Shown piece by piece: positions 9,122 to 17,337 of a stretch of DNA of 32,329 nucleotides. A program made the position numbers and the translations under genes. Every line of letters begins with the position of its first letter. Position 1 is the first letter of the stretch. Source of the stretch: Caryophanales bacterium UBA4694 (GTDB taxonomy: Bacteria; Bacillota_I; Bacilli_A; RFN20; CAG-288); the NCBI GenBank assembly GCA_002404835.1, contig DHKM01000035.1, positions 267 to 32,595 on the forward strand, read 5' to 3'. Below the pieces are notes generated by a model. The model was not told where the DNA came from. It saw only the letters and a program-made list of their open reading frames with translations, and ran no database searches.

Positions 9122-9136
9122 TTAACCATCGGTTGA
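9122..9136. promoter_or_regulatory. Inverted repeat, candidate operator
   Basis: TTAACC-ATC-GGTTGA is a near-perfect inverted repeat with one mismatch, directly upstream of the candidate -35 of the CBM/GH105 operon and in the shared control region of the HTH-GH3 gene. The size and symmetry suit a dimeric Xre-type regulator. Binding is inferred only from position. Confidence 0.35.
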
Positions 9137-9173
9137 ATCGCTTAACAAGGTATTTATTTGCTGTTTTTTTCGT

Positions 9174-9187
9174 TCGAAGCGCTTTCT
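9174..9187. promoter_or_regulatory. cre-like palindrome upstream of HTH-GH3 gene
   Basis: TCGAAGCGCTTTCT has the central AAGCGCTT palindrome typical of CcpA sites but differs from the cre consensus at three positions, including the second and last bases. It may give carbon-catabolite control of the GH3 pair. Confidence 0.3.
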
Positions 9188-9343
9188 GCTATCGGAAAAC
9201 GGGCTTCTTCCTATGGGAATACGAAAAAAGAAAGTCGGTTAGCGAAATCAAAAGCCTGCTTCTTTCTTGGAATAGTAGAATGGTCTCGATTCCAAAACCG
9301 GATCGAAGAAAGCGGTACAGAATCGGTTCATAAAGGAGAGGCT

Positions 9344-12300
9344 ATGAAAGTCGGAGAGAAGATAAAAAAGGAGCGGATGAGGCTTGGTCTGAAGCAGAAG
9401 GATCTGGCGGAGATGATCCATTTCACTCCACAGGCTCTCTCACGCTGGGAAAACGGCGTCGTTGAGCCTAGCATCGAGGTGCTGAAGATGCTTTCCAAGA
9501 TCTTCTCGATCTCTTTTGATGAGCTGGTCGGAATCGATGAAGAGAAGGAAGAGAAGAAAAGCCTGAGCACCTGTCAGTGCTGCAACAAGCCAATCTATGA
9601 TAAGGATGATCTTCATCTTCTAGACGATGGGAACGAAATCCTCTGCAGCGACTGTCTGAATCGGAGAAGGGAAGAGGAAAAAAGAAGGAAGAAGAGGAAT
9701 AGATCCTGGTTTCTTGCTTCTGCCTTGGCTTTCATCCTGGTTCTTTTCGACGTACTTTCGTTTCTTTTTCTTCCCAGAATCAACAAAGCGATGTCGTTTG
9801 AGACGTTCTATCAGAACCCGTATCCTTATGATGACGAGAAAAGGCAGGGAAAGGATCTTTCCCGGCAGATTATGGAGGAAGGAGCGGTCCTTGTGAAGAA
9901 CGATGGCGTTCTTCCTCTGGATGAATCCGCAAAAAAGGTCAATGTCTTCGGCTGGTCATCGACCCAATGGGTCTATTCGGGAGGTGGGTCGAGCAAACTT
10001 TCCCACAGGACAAGCGACCTTCTTTCCTCTCTTGACTCCTATGGGATAAAGGTGAACCAGTCTCTTACCAGGATGTACCGGGAATTTCTTTCCTATCGTC
10101 CTTATTTCGATTTAGACGAGGAAGGTAATGGAGACAGCCTCCATTCCTATCCGCTTGACTATTCCACGCTCTATGAGCCTAGCATCTATGATGAAAGGTA
10201 TTATAGCGATGAGCTCCTCGAAGAATGCGAGGACTTCTCCTCTACGGCAATCGTCGTTTTGTCCAGGGTCTCCGGAGAGAGCAACGACTGTCCCAAAATC
10301 CAGAGGATGGTCTCGGATCCTTCTTCGATGGAATACCGATACGATATGTCGAGGACGTATCTGGATACCACGGAAGACGAGGATGCTCTTCTTGGCTATG
10401 TCTCTTCCCACTACAGGAACACCATCTGCATCGTCAATTCCACCAACCAGATGAACCTTTCCTTTCTCAGATACTATGACATCAAGGCCTGTCTTGTCGT
10501 TTCGGCTACCGGCGAGGATACTACATCTTCCATCGTCAGGATCCTTTATGGGGAGGTAAGTCCAAGCGGAAGGCTTACGGATACTTATGTCTATGACTTC
10601 TCCTTTTCTCCTTCCTATCTTCATTCCGGTCCGGAAGATACGATAACCGAGTCATCCTCTTTGTTCAACACCGATCGGAAACACAACCGCTATCTTTATT
10701 CGGAAGGAGTCTATCCTTCCAAGGAGGAGAATGTGAATGTCTCCTTGAGAAAGAAACAGTTCTATGACTATGCTTCCTTTATAGACTATACCGAAGGAAT
10801 CTATGTCGGGTACCGGTTCTATGAGACTGCTTTTTTCATGGGTTATTACGATGAGGTGAAGACCGCTTTCGGAAGCGGGTATGACGGGATTGTCCAGTAT
10901 CCGTTTGGATATGGGCTCAGCTACACCAGCTTCAGAAAGGAGATCGTCTCTTCCAGTCTTCCGGATGGATCGAGAATCGATATAGACGATGTCCTTTCCA
11001 TCAAGGTCAAAGTGACCAATACCGGAACAAGAAGCGGAAAGGAGGTGGTCGAGCTTTATCTCACCTGTCCTTATACGCCTTATGGAATCGAAAAGAGCAA
11101 TGTCGTGCTTCTGGATTTCGGAAAGACGGTCGAGCTAGAGCCTGGTCAAAGCGAGATCGTCACGCTTTCTTCGAAAGTCTATGACTTTGCCTCCTATGAT
11201 GATTACGACAGGAACAAAAACGGGTTCTTTGGATATGAGATCGAGAAAGGGGACTATCTTCTTTCCGTAAAGGAGAATGCCCACCAGGATGCAGAGAAGA
11301 GGAATGTCCTTTCCTACCATGTGGATGAGGATATTCTTCTGAGGAATGATCCCAAGACAGGCAGTATCGTCGAGAATCTGTTCTCCGGTTCTTCCAAGAC
11401 GCAGATTTCCATCGATGGATCCAATTCCGGACAGAACATCCCCTTTCTAACCCGAAGCGACTTTGAAGCATCCTTTGATAAAGAAGGCTCTCTTTCTAGG
11501 ACATTTCCCGGCGTTCTCAGGACGTCATCCTGTTATAGCCAGGATGATGTGGAGAAAGCAAACAGCCTTCTCGATGAGAGCATCACCACGGATAGGAAGA
11601 ACGGAATCGAGGTCTATGACAAAGACGGCAATGTGACAGAGCTTGCTCTGGAACTGGGGAAGAATCCTCAGGACGGAAGATGGGAAGGGCTTCTCGATCA
11701 GTTGGAGGCTAAGGAGATGGAGAATCTGACTCTTCATGCCTATAAGCATACCGAAGCAATCGAAAGCATCCATAAGCCGGTGACCTATGAGGCAGATGGC
11801 CCCTGCCAGATTTCATCCAACAACAAAGGAAAGGATGCCGGTACGGGATTTTCCTCCATCACTGTCCTTGGTCAGACGTTCAACAAGGAACTTGCCTATC
11901 TTTACGGGAAACAGCTTGGAAAGGAAGCAAAGCTGAACGGATTTTCCGGAATCTATGCTCCGGGAGGAAATCTTCATAGGACCGCCTTCGGTGGCAGGAA
12001 CTGGGAATATTTCTCTGAGGATCCTTATCTTACCGGATGTATGGTGTCCAATGAGATAAAGGGACTCTATACGCAGGGAATCTACTGTTTCCTCAAGCAT
12101 CTTGTCGGCTATGACAGTGAGACCTGTCGGGATGGCATCTATGTCTGGATGAGCGAACAGACCTTGCGTGAAATCTATCTCAAGCCCTTCAAGATGGCCG
12201 TCAAGGATTTAGGATGTACGGGAATCATGACCGGATACAACCGGCTTGGTGCCACCTGGTCAGGTGGAAACAAGGCCCTTCTTGACGGGGTATTGAGGAA

Positions 12301-12715
12301 GGAATGGGGGTTTGAGGGATGCATCATCACCGATTATGTCGATCATATGGGCTATATGAGCATGGATCAGGCAATCCGGGCAGGAACAAGCCTCTATATG
12401 GACGGAAAGACGCCTAAAGGTCAGTATCTCTTCGATGATTCCTCAAATACATTCAGGAAGTGTCTAAGAAATGCGACCAAGGAGACGCTTTATATGATGT
12501 TCAATGCCAAGGCCAGGGAAAGAGAATATATCAACTTCTCCAAGGGACAGGATTCTGTGGGACATGTCAAGGAAATCTACTTTTGCTATCCGTTTCTCCT
12601 TGCCTTTCTGAATCTTGCCGTTCTTGTCGTCGATGTTCTTCTCTTCTGGAGGCTGAATCAGGGATGGGACGGGTCGAAACAAAGCGAAGGATCAAAGAAA
12701 GGATCAGAAAAATGA
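9344..12715 (+). CDS. HTH-zinc ribbon-membrane-GH3 fusion protein
   Basis: The ATG at 9344 follows AAAGGAGAG (9332-9340) and gives 1123 residues. Residues 2-63 are a clear Xre-type helix-turn-helix (KQKDLAEMIHFTPQALSRWE). Cys77/Cys80 and Cys101/Cys104 form two CxxC pairs, like a zinc ribbon. A basic run precedes a membrane helix at about 121-143, which predicts the N terminus inside and the remainder outside. A permuted GH3 follows: AVLVKNDGVLPL, SRVSGE (Glu312, likely acid/base), YPFGYGLSYTSF starting the Fn3-like part, GRNWEYFSEDP (about 878) and ITDY (Asp997, likely nucleophile). KHF is changed to KHL. A second helix lies at about 1072-1096. The ATGA overlap with the next GH3 gene implies coupled translation. 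It could be a glycosidase whose sugar binding or processing is signalled to a DNA-binding head. The architecture is seen directly; the signalling role is inferred. Confidence 0.88.
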   Translation: MKVGEKIKKERMRLGLKQKDLAEMIHFTPQALSRWENGVVEPSIEVLKMLSKIFSISFDELVGIDEEKEEKKSLSTCQCCNKPIYDKDDLHLLDDGNEILCSDCLNRRREEEKRRKKRNRSWFLASALAFILVLFDVLSFLFLPRINKAMSFETFYQNPYPYDDEKRQGKDLSRQIMEEGAVLVKNDGVLPLDESAKKVNVFGWSSTQWVYSGGGSSKLSHRTSDLLSSLDSYGIKVNQSLTRMYREFLSYRPYFDLDEEGNGDSLHSYPLDYSTLYEPSIYDERYYSDELLEECEDFSSTAIVVLSRVSGESNDCPKIQRMVSDPSSMEYRYDMSRTYLDTTEDEDALLGYVSSHYRNTICIVNSTNQMNLSFLRYYDIKACLVVSATGEDTTSSIVRILYGEVSPSGRLTDTYVYDFSFSPSYLHSGPEDTITESSSLFNTDRKHNRYLYSEGVYPSKEENVNVSLRKKQFYDYASFIDYTEGIYVGYRFYETAFFMGYYDEVKTAFGSGYDGIVQYPFGYGLSYTSFRKEIVSSSLPDGSRIDIDDVLSIKVKVTNTGTRSGKEVVELYLTCPYTPYGIEKSNVVLLDFGKTVELEPGQSEIVTLSSKVYDFASYDDYDRNKNGFFGYEIEKGDYLLSVKENAHQDAEKRNVLSYHVDEDILLRNDPKTGSIVENLFSGSSKTQISIDGSNSGQNIPFLTRSDFEASFDKEGSLSRTFPGVLRTSSCYSQDDVEKANSLLDESITTDRKNGIEVYDKDGNVTELALELGKNPQDGRWEGLLDQLEAKEMENLTLHAYKHTEAIESIHKPVTYEADGPCQISSNNKGKDAGTGFSSITVLGQTFNKELAYLYGKQLGKEAKLNGFSGIYAPGGNLHRTAFGGRNWEYFSEDPYLTGCMVSNEIKGLYTQGIYCFLKHLVGYDSETCRDGIYVWMSEQTLREIYLKPFKMAVKDLGCTGIMTGYNRLGATWSGGNKALLDGVLRKEWGFEGCIITDYVDHMGYMSMDQAIRAGTSLYMDGKTPKGQYLFDDSSNTFRKCLRNATKETLYMMFNAKAREREYINFSKGQDSVGHVKEIYFCYPFLLAFLNLAVLVVDVLLFWRLNQGWDGSKQSEGSKKGSEK

Positions 12716-15636
12716 AAAAGAAAAAGATTGTGTCGCTAGCTGTCATCTCTCTTCTCTCGTGTGCTCTTGTCGCCGGTGATGTCGTTGCCTCTATCTTCAG
12801 CGACTTCATCACGAAGGGACTTTGCGGTACGGGTCAGGATTTCGATTCGGAAGGCTTCAAAGAAGCCAGTGCCGAATCCGACGAACTCTGCCAGAAGATT
12901 TCCGAGGACGGAATCGCCCTTTTGAAGAACGAGAAGGATGTTCTTCCTCTTTCCAAGGGAAAGGTCAATGTCTTCGGATGGTCGAGCATAGACAACGGAT
13001 TCAACCTCTCCGGAATCGGGTCTGGATCTTCGACCATCGACGAGAACAAGAAGGTCTCCCTTCTTGCGGCATTGAAGGATGGCGGATATGAGACAAACGA
13101 CAGTCTGACCGACTTCTATACTGCCTATGACAACAAGGACCGCGTCTATTCCACCGGAGACAGTTCCAGGACCAAGATGGTCGAACCCAAGATCGGAAGC
13201 TATTCCGATGACCTGATTTCCGACTGCAAGGCGTTTTCCGATACCGCCATTGTCGTCATTTCCAGGGTCTGGGGAGAAAATGTCGGAGAGATTACGCAGA
13301 GCCAGACCTATTCCGACGGTGAGACGGATAAGACACGCTCCTATCTTGAACTTTCACAGAGAGAAGAGGACCTTCTTGACATGGTCGAAGCCAATTTCGG
13401 AAAAGTCATCGTCATTCTCAATTCCTCCAACCAGCTTCAGATGCCAAGACTCAAAAACGACGTCGATATCGATGCTGTCCTCAATGTCGGACTTTTAGGG
13501 CAGTCGGGAACAAGAGCGATACCGAAGATCCTGAGCGGGGAAGTGAATCCCAGCGGAAGGCTTACCGATACCTGGTCAAACGACTACACCATCGAACCTA
13601 GCTTCAACAACCGGGAAAGAAGCGGAAACAATCTAGCCTATGTCGAGAACTGCTATTTCGGATACCGCTTCTATGAGACGGCCGATCAGGAAGGCTATTT
13701 CGATGACCTCTGCTATGAGGATCTTAAAGGCTATGATGCGGCAGTCACCTATCCGTTTGGATACGGGCTTAGCTATACTACCTTCGAATGGAAGCTTGAG
13801 GATATGAATGTAACGGAAGGAACCCAGATCGAGAAAAGCACCCATTTCAAGTATACGTTCTCCTGCACCAATACTGGGAAGGTGGCAGGAAAGGATGTCA
13901 TCCAGGTGTATTATTCGGCTCCGTATTATGACGGAGGTATCGAAAAGAGTGCCGTCAATCTGGCTGATTTTGCCAAGACTGTCGAGCTTGAACCGGGGAA
14001 GACGCAGACGGACATCACACTGGAGTTCGATAGCTACGATATGGCTAGCTATGACTGCTATGATCAGAATGAAAACGGCTTTTCCGGATATGAGCTTGAT
14101 CCGGGAGAGTATAAGGTTTCCTTCCGGGATACGTCTCATACCCTCAAAGAGGTGAAGAGCATCGACGGGGAAAGCATCAAGAACAAGATCAATTACACGG
14201 TCGGTTCTTCCGGAGTGAGATTCGAGACGGATACGACGACCGGAAAGGAAGTCACAAACCTGTTCACCGGTGAGGAGGCGTATGCTGGTTGTCCGATCGA
14301 CGGCTCGTCGATCTTCAAGAGTGGAAGCGGAATCAAGTATTTCTCCAGGGAAAACCATTTCGGCGGTGGGGTTCCTTCTGCTGTCAACTACAATTCCGGA
14401 TACAAGAGCTCTAGTGTAAGTGCTGCCGACAAATACATTGCTAACGAATATACTAGCGATACCATGCCGGTTTTCAACCAGGACAGCGGACTTCTGCTGA
14501 AGACCAACGAGGACGGAAGCAAGATCAACAAAGCGGATGATCTTGCCTCAGGCAAGTTCAATTACGAACTTATCGACAAGATCTCCGAAAACTATGATTG
14601 CGATGAGCTTCAGAAGCTTGTCGAGCAGATGAGTATGGATGAGGTTATAAATCTTGTCGAAAACGGAGGCTTCAAGACGGCAAGTGTCCTCTCCATCGGC
14701 AAACCGCAGGTCAATGACTTCGATGGTCCTGCCGGTTTCAACAACAAGACCCAGGTCATCAATGATTCTTTGAAAGGCAAATGGACGGCCTTCCCCAACG
14801 AGACTTTGATCGGACAGACCTTCTCCAAGAGAATGGCCAAGATGATGGGTATGGCTGTCGGAAAGGAAGGTCAACAGACCGGTGTCCAGGGCTGGTATGC
14901 TCCTGGATGCAACATCCACAGAAGTGCCTTCAACGGAAGAAACTACGAATACTATTCGGAAGATCCTGTCCTGAGCGGAATGATGGCTGCCAATACGGTA
15001 TTGGGTGCCAAGGCTAACGGCGTATACTGCTATGTCAAGCATTTCACCCTCAGCGAACCGGGTCAGAATGCCAGACAGCTCAATGTCTGGCTGACGGAGC
15101 AGACGTATCGTGAAATCTACCTCAAACCGTTTGAGATTGCCGTAAAGAAGGGCAAAGCCAATGCCATGATGTCTGCCTTCAACGGCATCGGTGCCGTCTG
15201 GGCCGGAGCCTGCTATGCCCAGAATGTCAGTATCCTCAGAGAGGAATGGGGATTCCGTGGCAGTGTCATCACTGACTGGACAAACGGCGGAGCCGATATG
15301 GATGTTGTTTCCGGAATCTTCGGCGGAAACGATCTGTGGCTCAACGGTGCCGGAAACCTGAGCTCCCATCTGAACAAGAACAATGCCTCGCAGATGAATG
15401 CAGCCCAGATTGCCTGCAAGAACATCATCTATACTTATTGCAATACGATTTCCTATAACAAGCATTATGTTCCGGCGGAGGATGAGAACAAGGCCAATGT
15501 CGGAACGGTCGTCACCAAGAAGCCGTTTGCCTGGTGGATTGTCGTCCTTGCCGCTTTGAATGTCGTTGTCTTTGCTGGATTCGGTGTCTGGATGTTCTTC
15601 CTTTTCAGAAAGAAGGATGAACCGGTTCAGAAGTAG
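12712..15636 (+). CDS. Membrane-anchored permuted GH3 beta-glycosidase
   Basis: The ATG at 12712 overlaps the stop of the preceding gene (ATGA) and gives 974 residues starting MKKKKIVSLAV. The frame is open further upstream but those codons lie inside the previous gene. A membrane helix at about 4-24 is followed by the GH3 beta-sandwich (IALLKNEKDVLPL; SRVWGE with Glu189 as likely acid/base), the Fn3-like part beginning YPFGYGLSYTTF, and the barrel with GRNYEYYSEDP, KHF, REIYLKPFE and VITDW (Asp855, likely nucleophile). A final helix (about 938-962) ends in FLFRKKDE. Both ends should lie inside with the enzyme outside. All key catalytic motifs are intact, so it is probably an active exo-acting beta-glycosidase on oligosaccharides at the cell surface. 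The exact sugar cannot be deduced. Confidence 0.9.
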   Translation: MKKKKIVSLAVISLLSCALVAGDVVASIFSDFITKGLCGTGQDFDSEGFKEASAESDELCQKISEDGIALLKNEKDVLPLSKGKVNVFGWSSIDNGFNLSGIGSGSSTIDENKKVSLLAALKDGGYETNDSLTDFYTAYDNKDRVYSTGDSSRTKMVEPKIGSYSDDLISDCKAFSDTAIVVISRVWGENVGEITQSQTYSDGETDKTRSYLELSQREEDLLDMVEANFGKVIVILNSSNQLQMPRLKNDVDIDAVLNVGLLGQSGTRAIPKILSGEVNPSGRLTDTWSNDYTIEPSFNNRERSGNNLAYVENCYFGYRFYETADQEGYFDDLCYEDLKGYDAAVTYPFGYGLSYTTFEWKLEDMNVTEGTQIEKSTHFKYTFSCTNTGKVAGKDVIQVYYSAPYYDGGIEKSAVNLADFAKTVELEPGKTQTDITLEFDSYDMASYDCYDQNENGFSGYELDPGEYKVSFRDTSHTLKEVKSIDGESIKNKINYTVGSSGVRFETDTTTGKEVTNLFTGEEAYAGCPIDGSSIFKSGSGIKYFSRENHFGGGVPSAVNYNSGYKSSSVSAADKYIANEYTSDTMPVFNQDSGLLLKTNEDGSKINKADDLASGKFNYELIDKISENYDCDELQKLVEQMSMDEVINLVENGGFKTASVLSIGKPQVNDFDGPAGFNNKTQVINDSLKGKWTAFPNETLIGQTFSKRMAKMMGMAVGKEGQQTGVQGWYAPGCNIHRSAFNGRNYEYYSEDPVLSGMMAANTVLGAKANGVYCYVKHFTLSEPGQNARQLNVWLTEQTYREIYLKPFEIAVKKGKANAMMSAFNGIGAVWAGACYAQNVSILREEWGFRGSVITDWTNGGADMDVVSGIFGGNDLWLNGAGNLSSHLNKNNASQMNAAQIACKNIIYTYCNTISYNKHYVPAEDENKANVGTVVTKKPFAWWIVVLAALNVVVFAGFGVWMFFLFRKKDEPVQK

Positions 15637-15657
15637 GATTGGCTGATGCTTTGACAA

Positions 15658-15690
15658 ACCTCGGATTGTGATTTCAGTCCGAGGTATGTT
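15658..15690 (+). terminator. Probable terminator after GH3 pair
   Basis: ACCTCGGA (15658-15665) pairs with TCCGAGGT (15678-15685), 22 bases after the GH3 stop. The following ATGTTTTGG is only a weak T-run. Confidence 0.65.
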
Positions 15691-15975
15691 TTGGATAGTT
15701 GACATCGAATGGGTAGATAGAAGTTGGAAAAATGGAATATGATTTGAAATTCGTTATTTTTTTGATCTAGTGGCAAAGATAGTGTATGCAGATCGAATGG
15801 GTGCTGTAATGTAATAATCGTTATATTTATCAAAATAAGATAATGAGTATAGATAGTGACAAATTGAGCCTATTTTTCTTGAGATACTGAATGGATGTTT
15901 ATCTATTTATGAATGAAAACTTATGACTGAACGGGATTTTTTCTTTTGTTTAAGGCATTTTGGTTTCCGCTTCCT

Positions 15976-15981
15976 TATAAT
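15976..15981 (+). promoter_or_regulatory. -10 box of the subtilisin-scaffoldin operon
   Basis: TATAAT lies 51 bases before the lipoprotein start codon. No good -35 hexamer is at 16-18 bases; TTTAAG or TTGTTT lie too far upstream, so an activator may be needed. Confidence 0.4.
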
Positions 15982-16032
15982 TTGAAGTGAAGAAAGGAGT
16001 TTCGTATCGAAATTCAAGGAAGGTAAAACCAT

Positions 16033-17337
16033 ATGAAAAAGTTTGTTGTTGCTCTATGTTCTCTTTTCCTTCTTTCTGGATGCAGTAATCCGAAAAAGGA
16101 AAGCAAAGCTTCCAAGCCGATGGAGTCTGTGCTTGACGAGGAAGGTAAGATTTCTCAGCCGATGGATGAGGTGAGTGATGTTCTTTCTGATCCCTGTGTC
16201 AAATTTGACGATAAGGTTCTCTTGGTAAAGAATTCGGAAACGTATTGTTCCGATTCTCTTCCGAAAGATCTTGAGGATCTTGGTGCTGTCTCTGTCAGGG
16301 AAATTGCTCCTAGAAGCAATTGGAAGGTTGTGACTTTGGATTCTGGTCATGATGCCAGAAACAGTATTTCCAAATTCCGTGCATCTGGTCTTTTCGAGAT
16401 GGTTGATTTTGATTACATCTACGAGAATCAGGATGAAGGAACGGCTACTGTGGATTCAAATGTTCCTACCACTGTTGCTGAATATCAGACCCAGACAAAA
16501 ATCGACAAGGCCTGGAAATGGATGGAAGACAACAATCATACTCCTGGCGGAGATTCCTCTGTCGTGGTTGCGGTTATCGATACCGGCGTGGATTATGATC
16601 ATATCGATCTGAAACAGAACATCTGGATCAATACGGATGAGATTCCGAACAATGGAATCGATGATGACCAAAACGGATATGTGGATGACTATTACGGATG
16701 GAATTTTGTCGGAAACAACAATGATCCGATGGATGATAACGGACATGGTACCCATGTCGCTGGTATCATCGGAGCAGCCAACAACGATATCGGTGTGACC
16801 GGTGTTGCCTATAACTGTAAGATCATGCCGGTCAAGGCTGGCAATAGCTCCGGTTATTTCAACAATTCCGATATTGCCTCTGCTATCACTTATGCCTATA
16901 TGAACGGTGCGGATGTCATCAACATGTCTTTTGGTGGTACAAGTATGACGATGGCGGTTCAGGATGCTTTGGAACAGGCTTATACCACAAGCTTCCTTGT
17001 GGCTGCAGCCGGAAATGATGGGGTACCGAATGAACCTTATCCATATTCTTTGGACTATGAGACCGTTTATCCGGCTTCTCTTCCTTATGTTGATGGTGTC
17101 ATGAGTGTGAATGCCAATAATGTGATGTCTTCGTTTACCAACTGGGATCCGTATAAAGAAGACAAAATCGAATACGAATGCTTGGCTCCTGGTGAGGCAA
17201 TTCAATCTACGTTCCCTGGAAACCGCTATGCCAGTCTTTCCGGTACTTCCATGGCTGCGCCGGTGGTTTCGGGTATTGTGCAGCTCTTCTTCGTTCGGTC
17301 TGCACGGATAAGACTGAATTTTCTACCAAGTATCTGA
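16033..17337 (+). CDS. Subtilisin-like (S8) lipoprotein protease, N-terminal part; frame broken near 17280
   Basis: The start has AAGGAAGG 8 bases upstream. The lipoprotein signal ends in LLSGC (Cys at about residue 18), followed by a propeptide-like region to about 150. The full subtilisin triad and oxyanion residue are present: Asp183 in VIDTGVDYDH, His238 in NGHGTHVAG, Asn328 in AAAGNDG and Ser406 in SGTSMAAPV. After GIV (to 17280) the frame drifts into a non-family tail and stops at 17335. One extra base at 17280/17281 restores GIVAALLRSV and joins it to the next frame, so this and 17337-19931 are one broken gene of about 1299 codons. The complete catalytic core lies before the break, so a truncated active protease is possible. 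It should be lipid-anchored on the outer face of the membrane. Confidence 0.88.
   Translation: MKKFVVALCSLFLLSGCSNPKKESKASKPMESVLDEEGKISQPMDEVSDVLSDPCVKFDDKVLLVKNSETYCSDSLPKDLEDLGAVSVREIAPRSNWKVVTLDSGHDARNSISKFRASGLFEMVDFDYIYENQDEGTATVDSNVPTTVAEYQTQTKIDKAWKWMEDNNHTPGGDSSVVVAVIDTGVDYDHIDLKQNIWINTDEIPNNGIDDDQNGYVDDYYGWNFVGNNNDPMDDNGHGTHVAGIIGAANNDIGVTGVAYNCKIMPVKAGNSSGYFNNSDIASAITYAYMNGADVINMSFGGTSMTMAVQDALEQAYTTSFLVAAAGNDGVPNEPYPYSLDYETVYPASLPYVDGVMSVNANNVMSSFTNWDPYKEDKIEYECLAPGEAIQSTFPGNRYASLSGTSMAAPVVSGIVQLFFVRSARIRLNFLPSI

Larger units (their letters stand above)
9014..9343. other. Divergent intergenic region between CBM/GH105 operon and HTH-GH3 gene
   Basis: These 330 bases contain no convincing gene. 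The frame of the plus-strand gene stays open upstream to 9158, but that extension has no ribosome binding site and no recognisable protein content. The region holds a candidate minus-strand promoter, an inverted repeat beside it and a cre-like palindrome, listed separately. A plus-strand -10 candidate TAGAAT (9276-9281) lacks a clear -35. Confidence 0.6.
15637..16032. other. AT-rich intergenic region before the subtilisin operon
   Basis: Apart from the terminator and the -10 box near its right end, I see no gene here. An 11-base direct repeat ATCGAATGGGT occurs at 15704-15714 and 15792-15802. TTGACA at 15699-15704 has no matching -10 at the usual distance. Confidence 0.5.

Noticed and set aside
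9158..9343. Upstream extension of the HTH-GH3 frame by 62 codons
   Set aside because: No ribosome binding site before it, no recognisable protein content, and the ATG at 9344 has an excellent site directly before an intact helix-turn-helix domain.
12460..12711. Upstream extension of the GH3 frame at 12712
   Set aside because: It lies within the preceding gene; the ATG at 12712 starts a normal membrane signal and overlaps the stop as ATGA.
13633..14358. Minus-strand open frame of 241 codons
   Set aside because: Antisense to the second complete GH3 gene with no independent support.
14548..15705. Minus-strand open frame of 385 codons
   Set aside because: Antisense to the GH3 barrel at 12712-15636; no family motif or ribosome binding site.
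15704..15802. Direct repeat ATCGAATGGGT as a possible CRISPR or iteron array
   Set aside because: Only two copies of 11 bases 88 bases apart; too little for any named element.
16456..17205. Minus-strand open frame of 249 codons, His/Ile rich
   Set aside because: Antisense to the subtilisin catalytic domain.
17284..17292. Programmed -1 frameshift at the repeated TTC in the subtilisin gene
   Set aside because: No canonical slippery heptamer or downstream stimulatory structure was seen, and a single lost G at 17280 explains the break with better family agreement.
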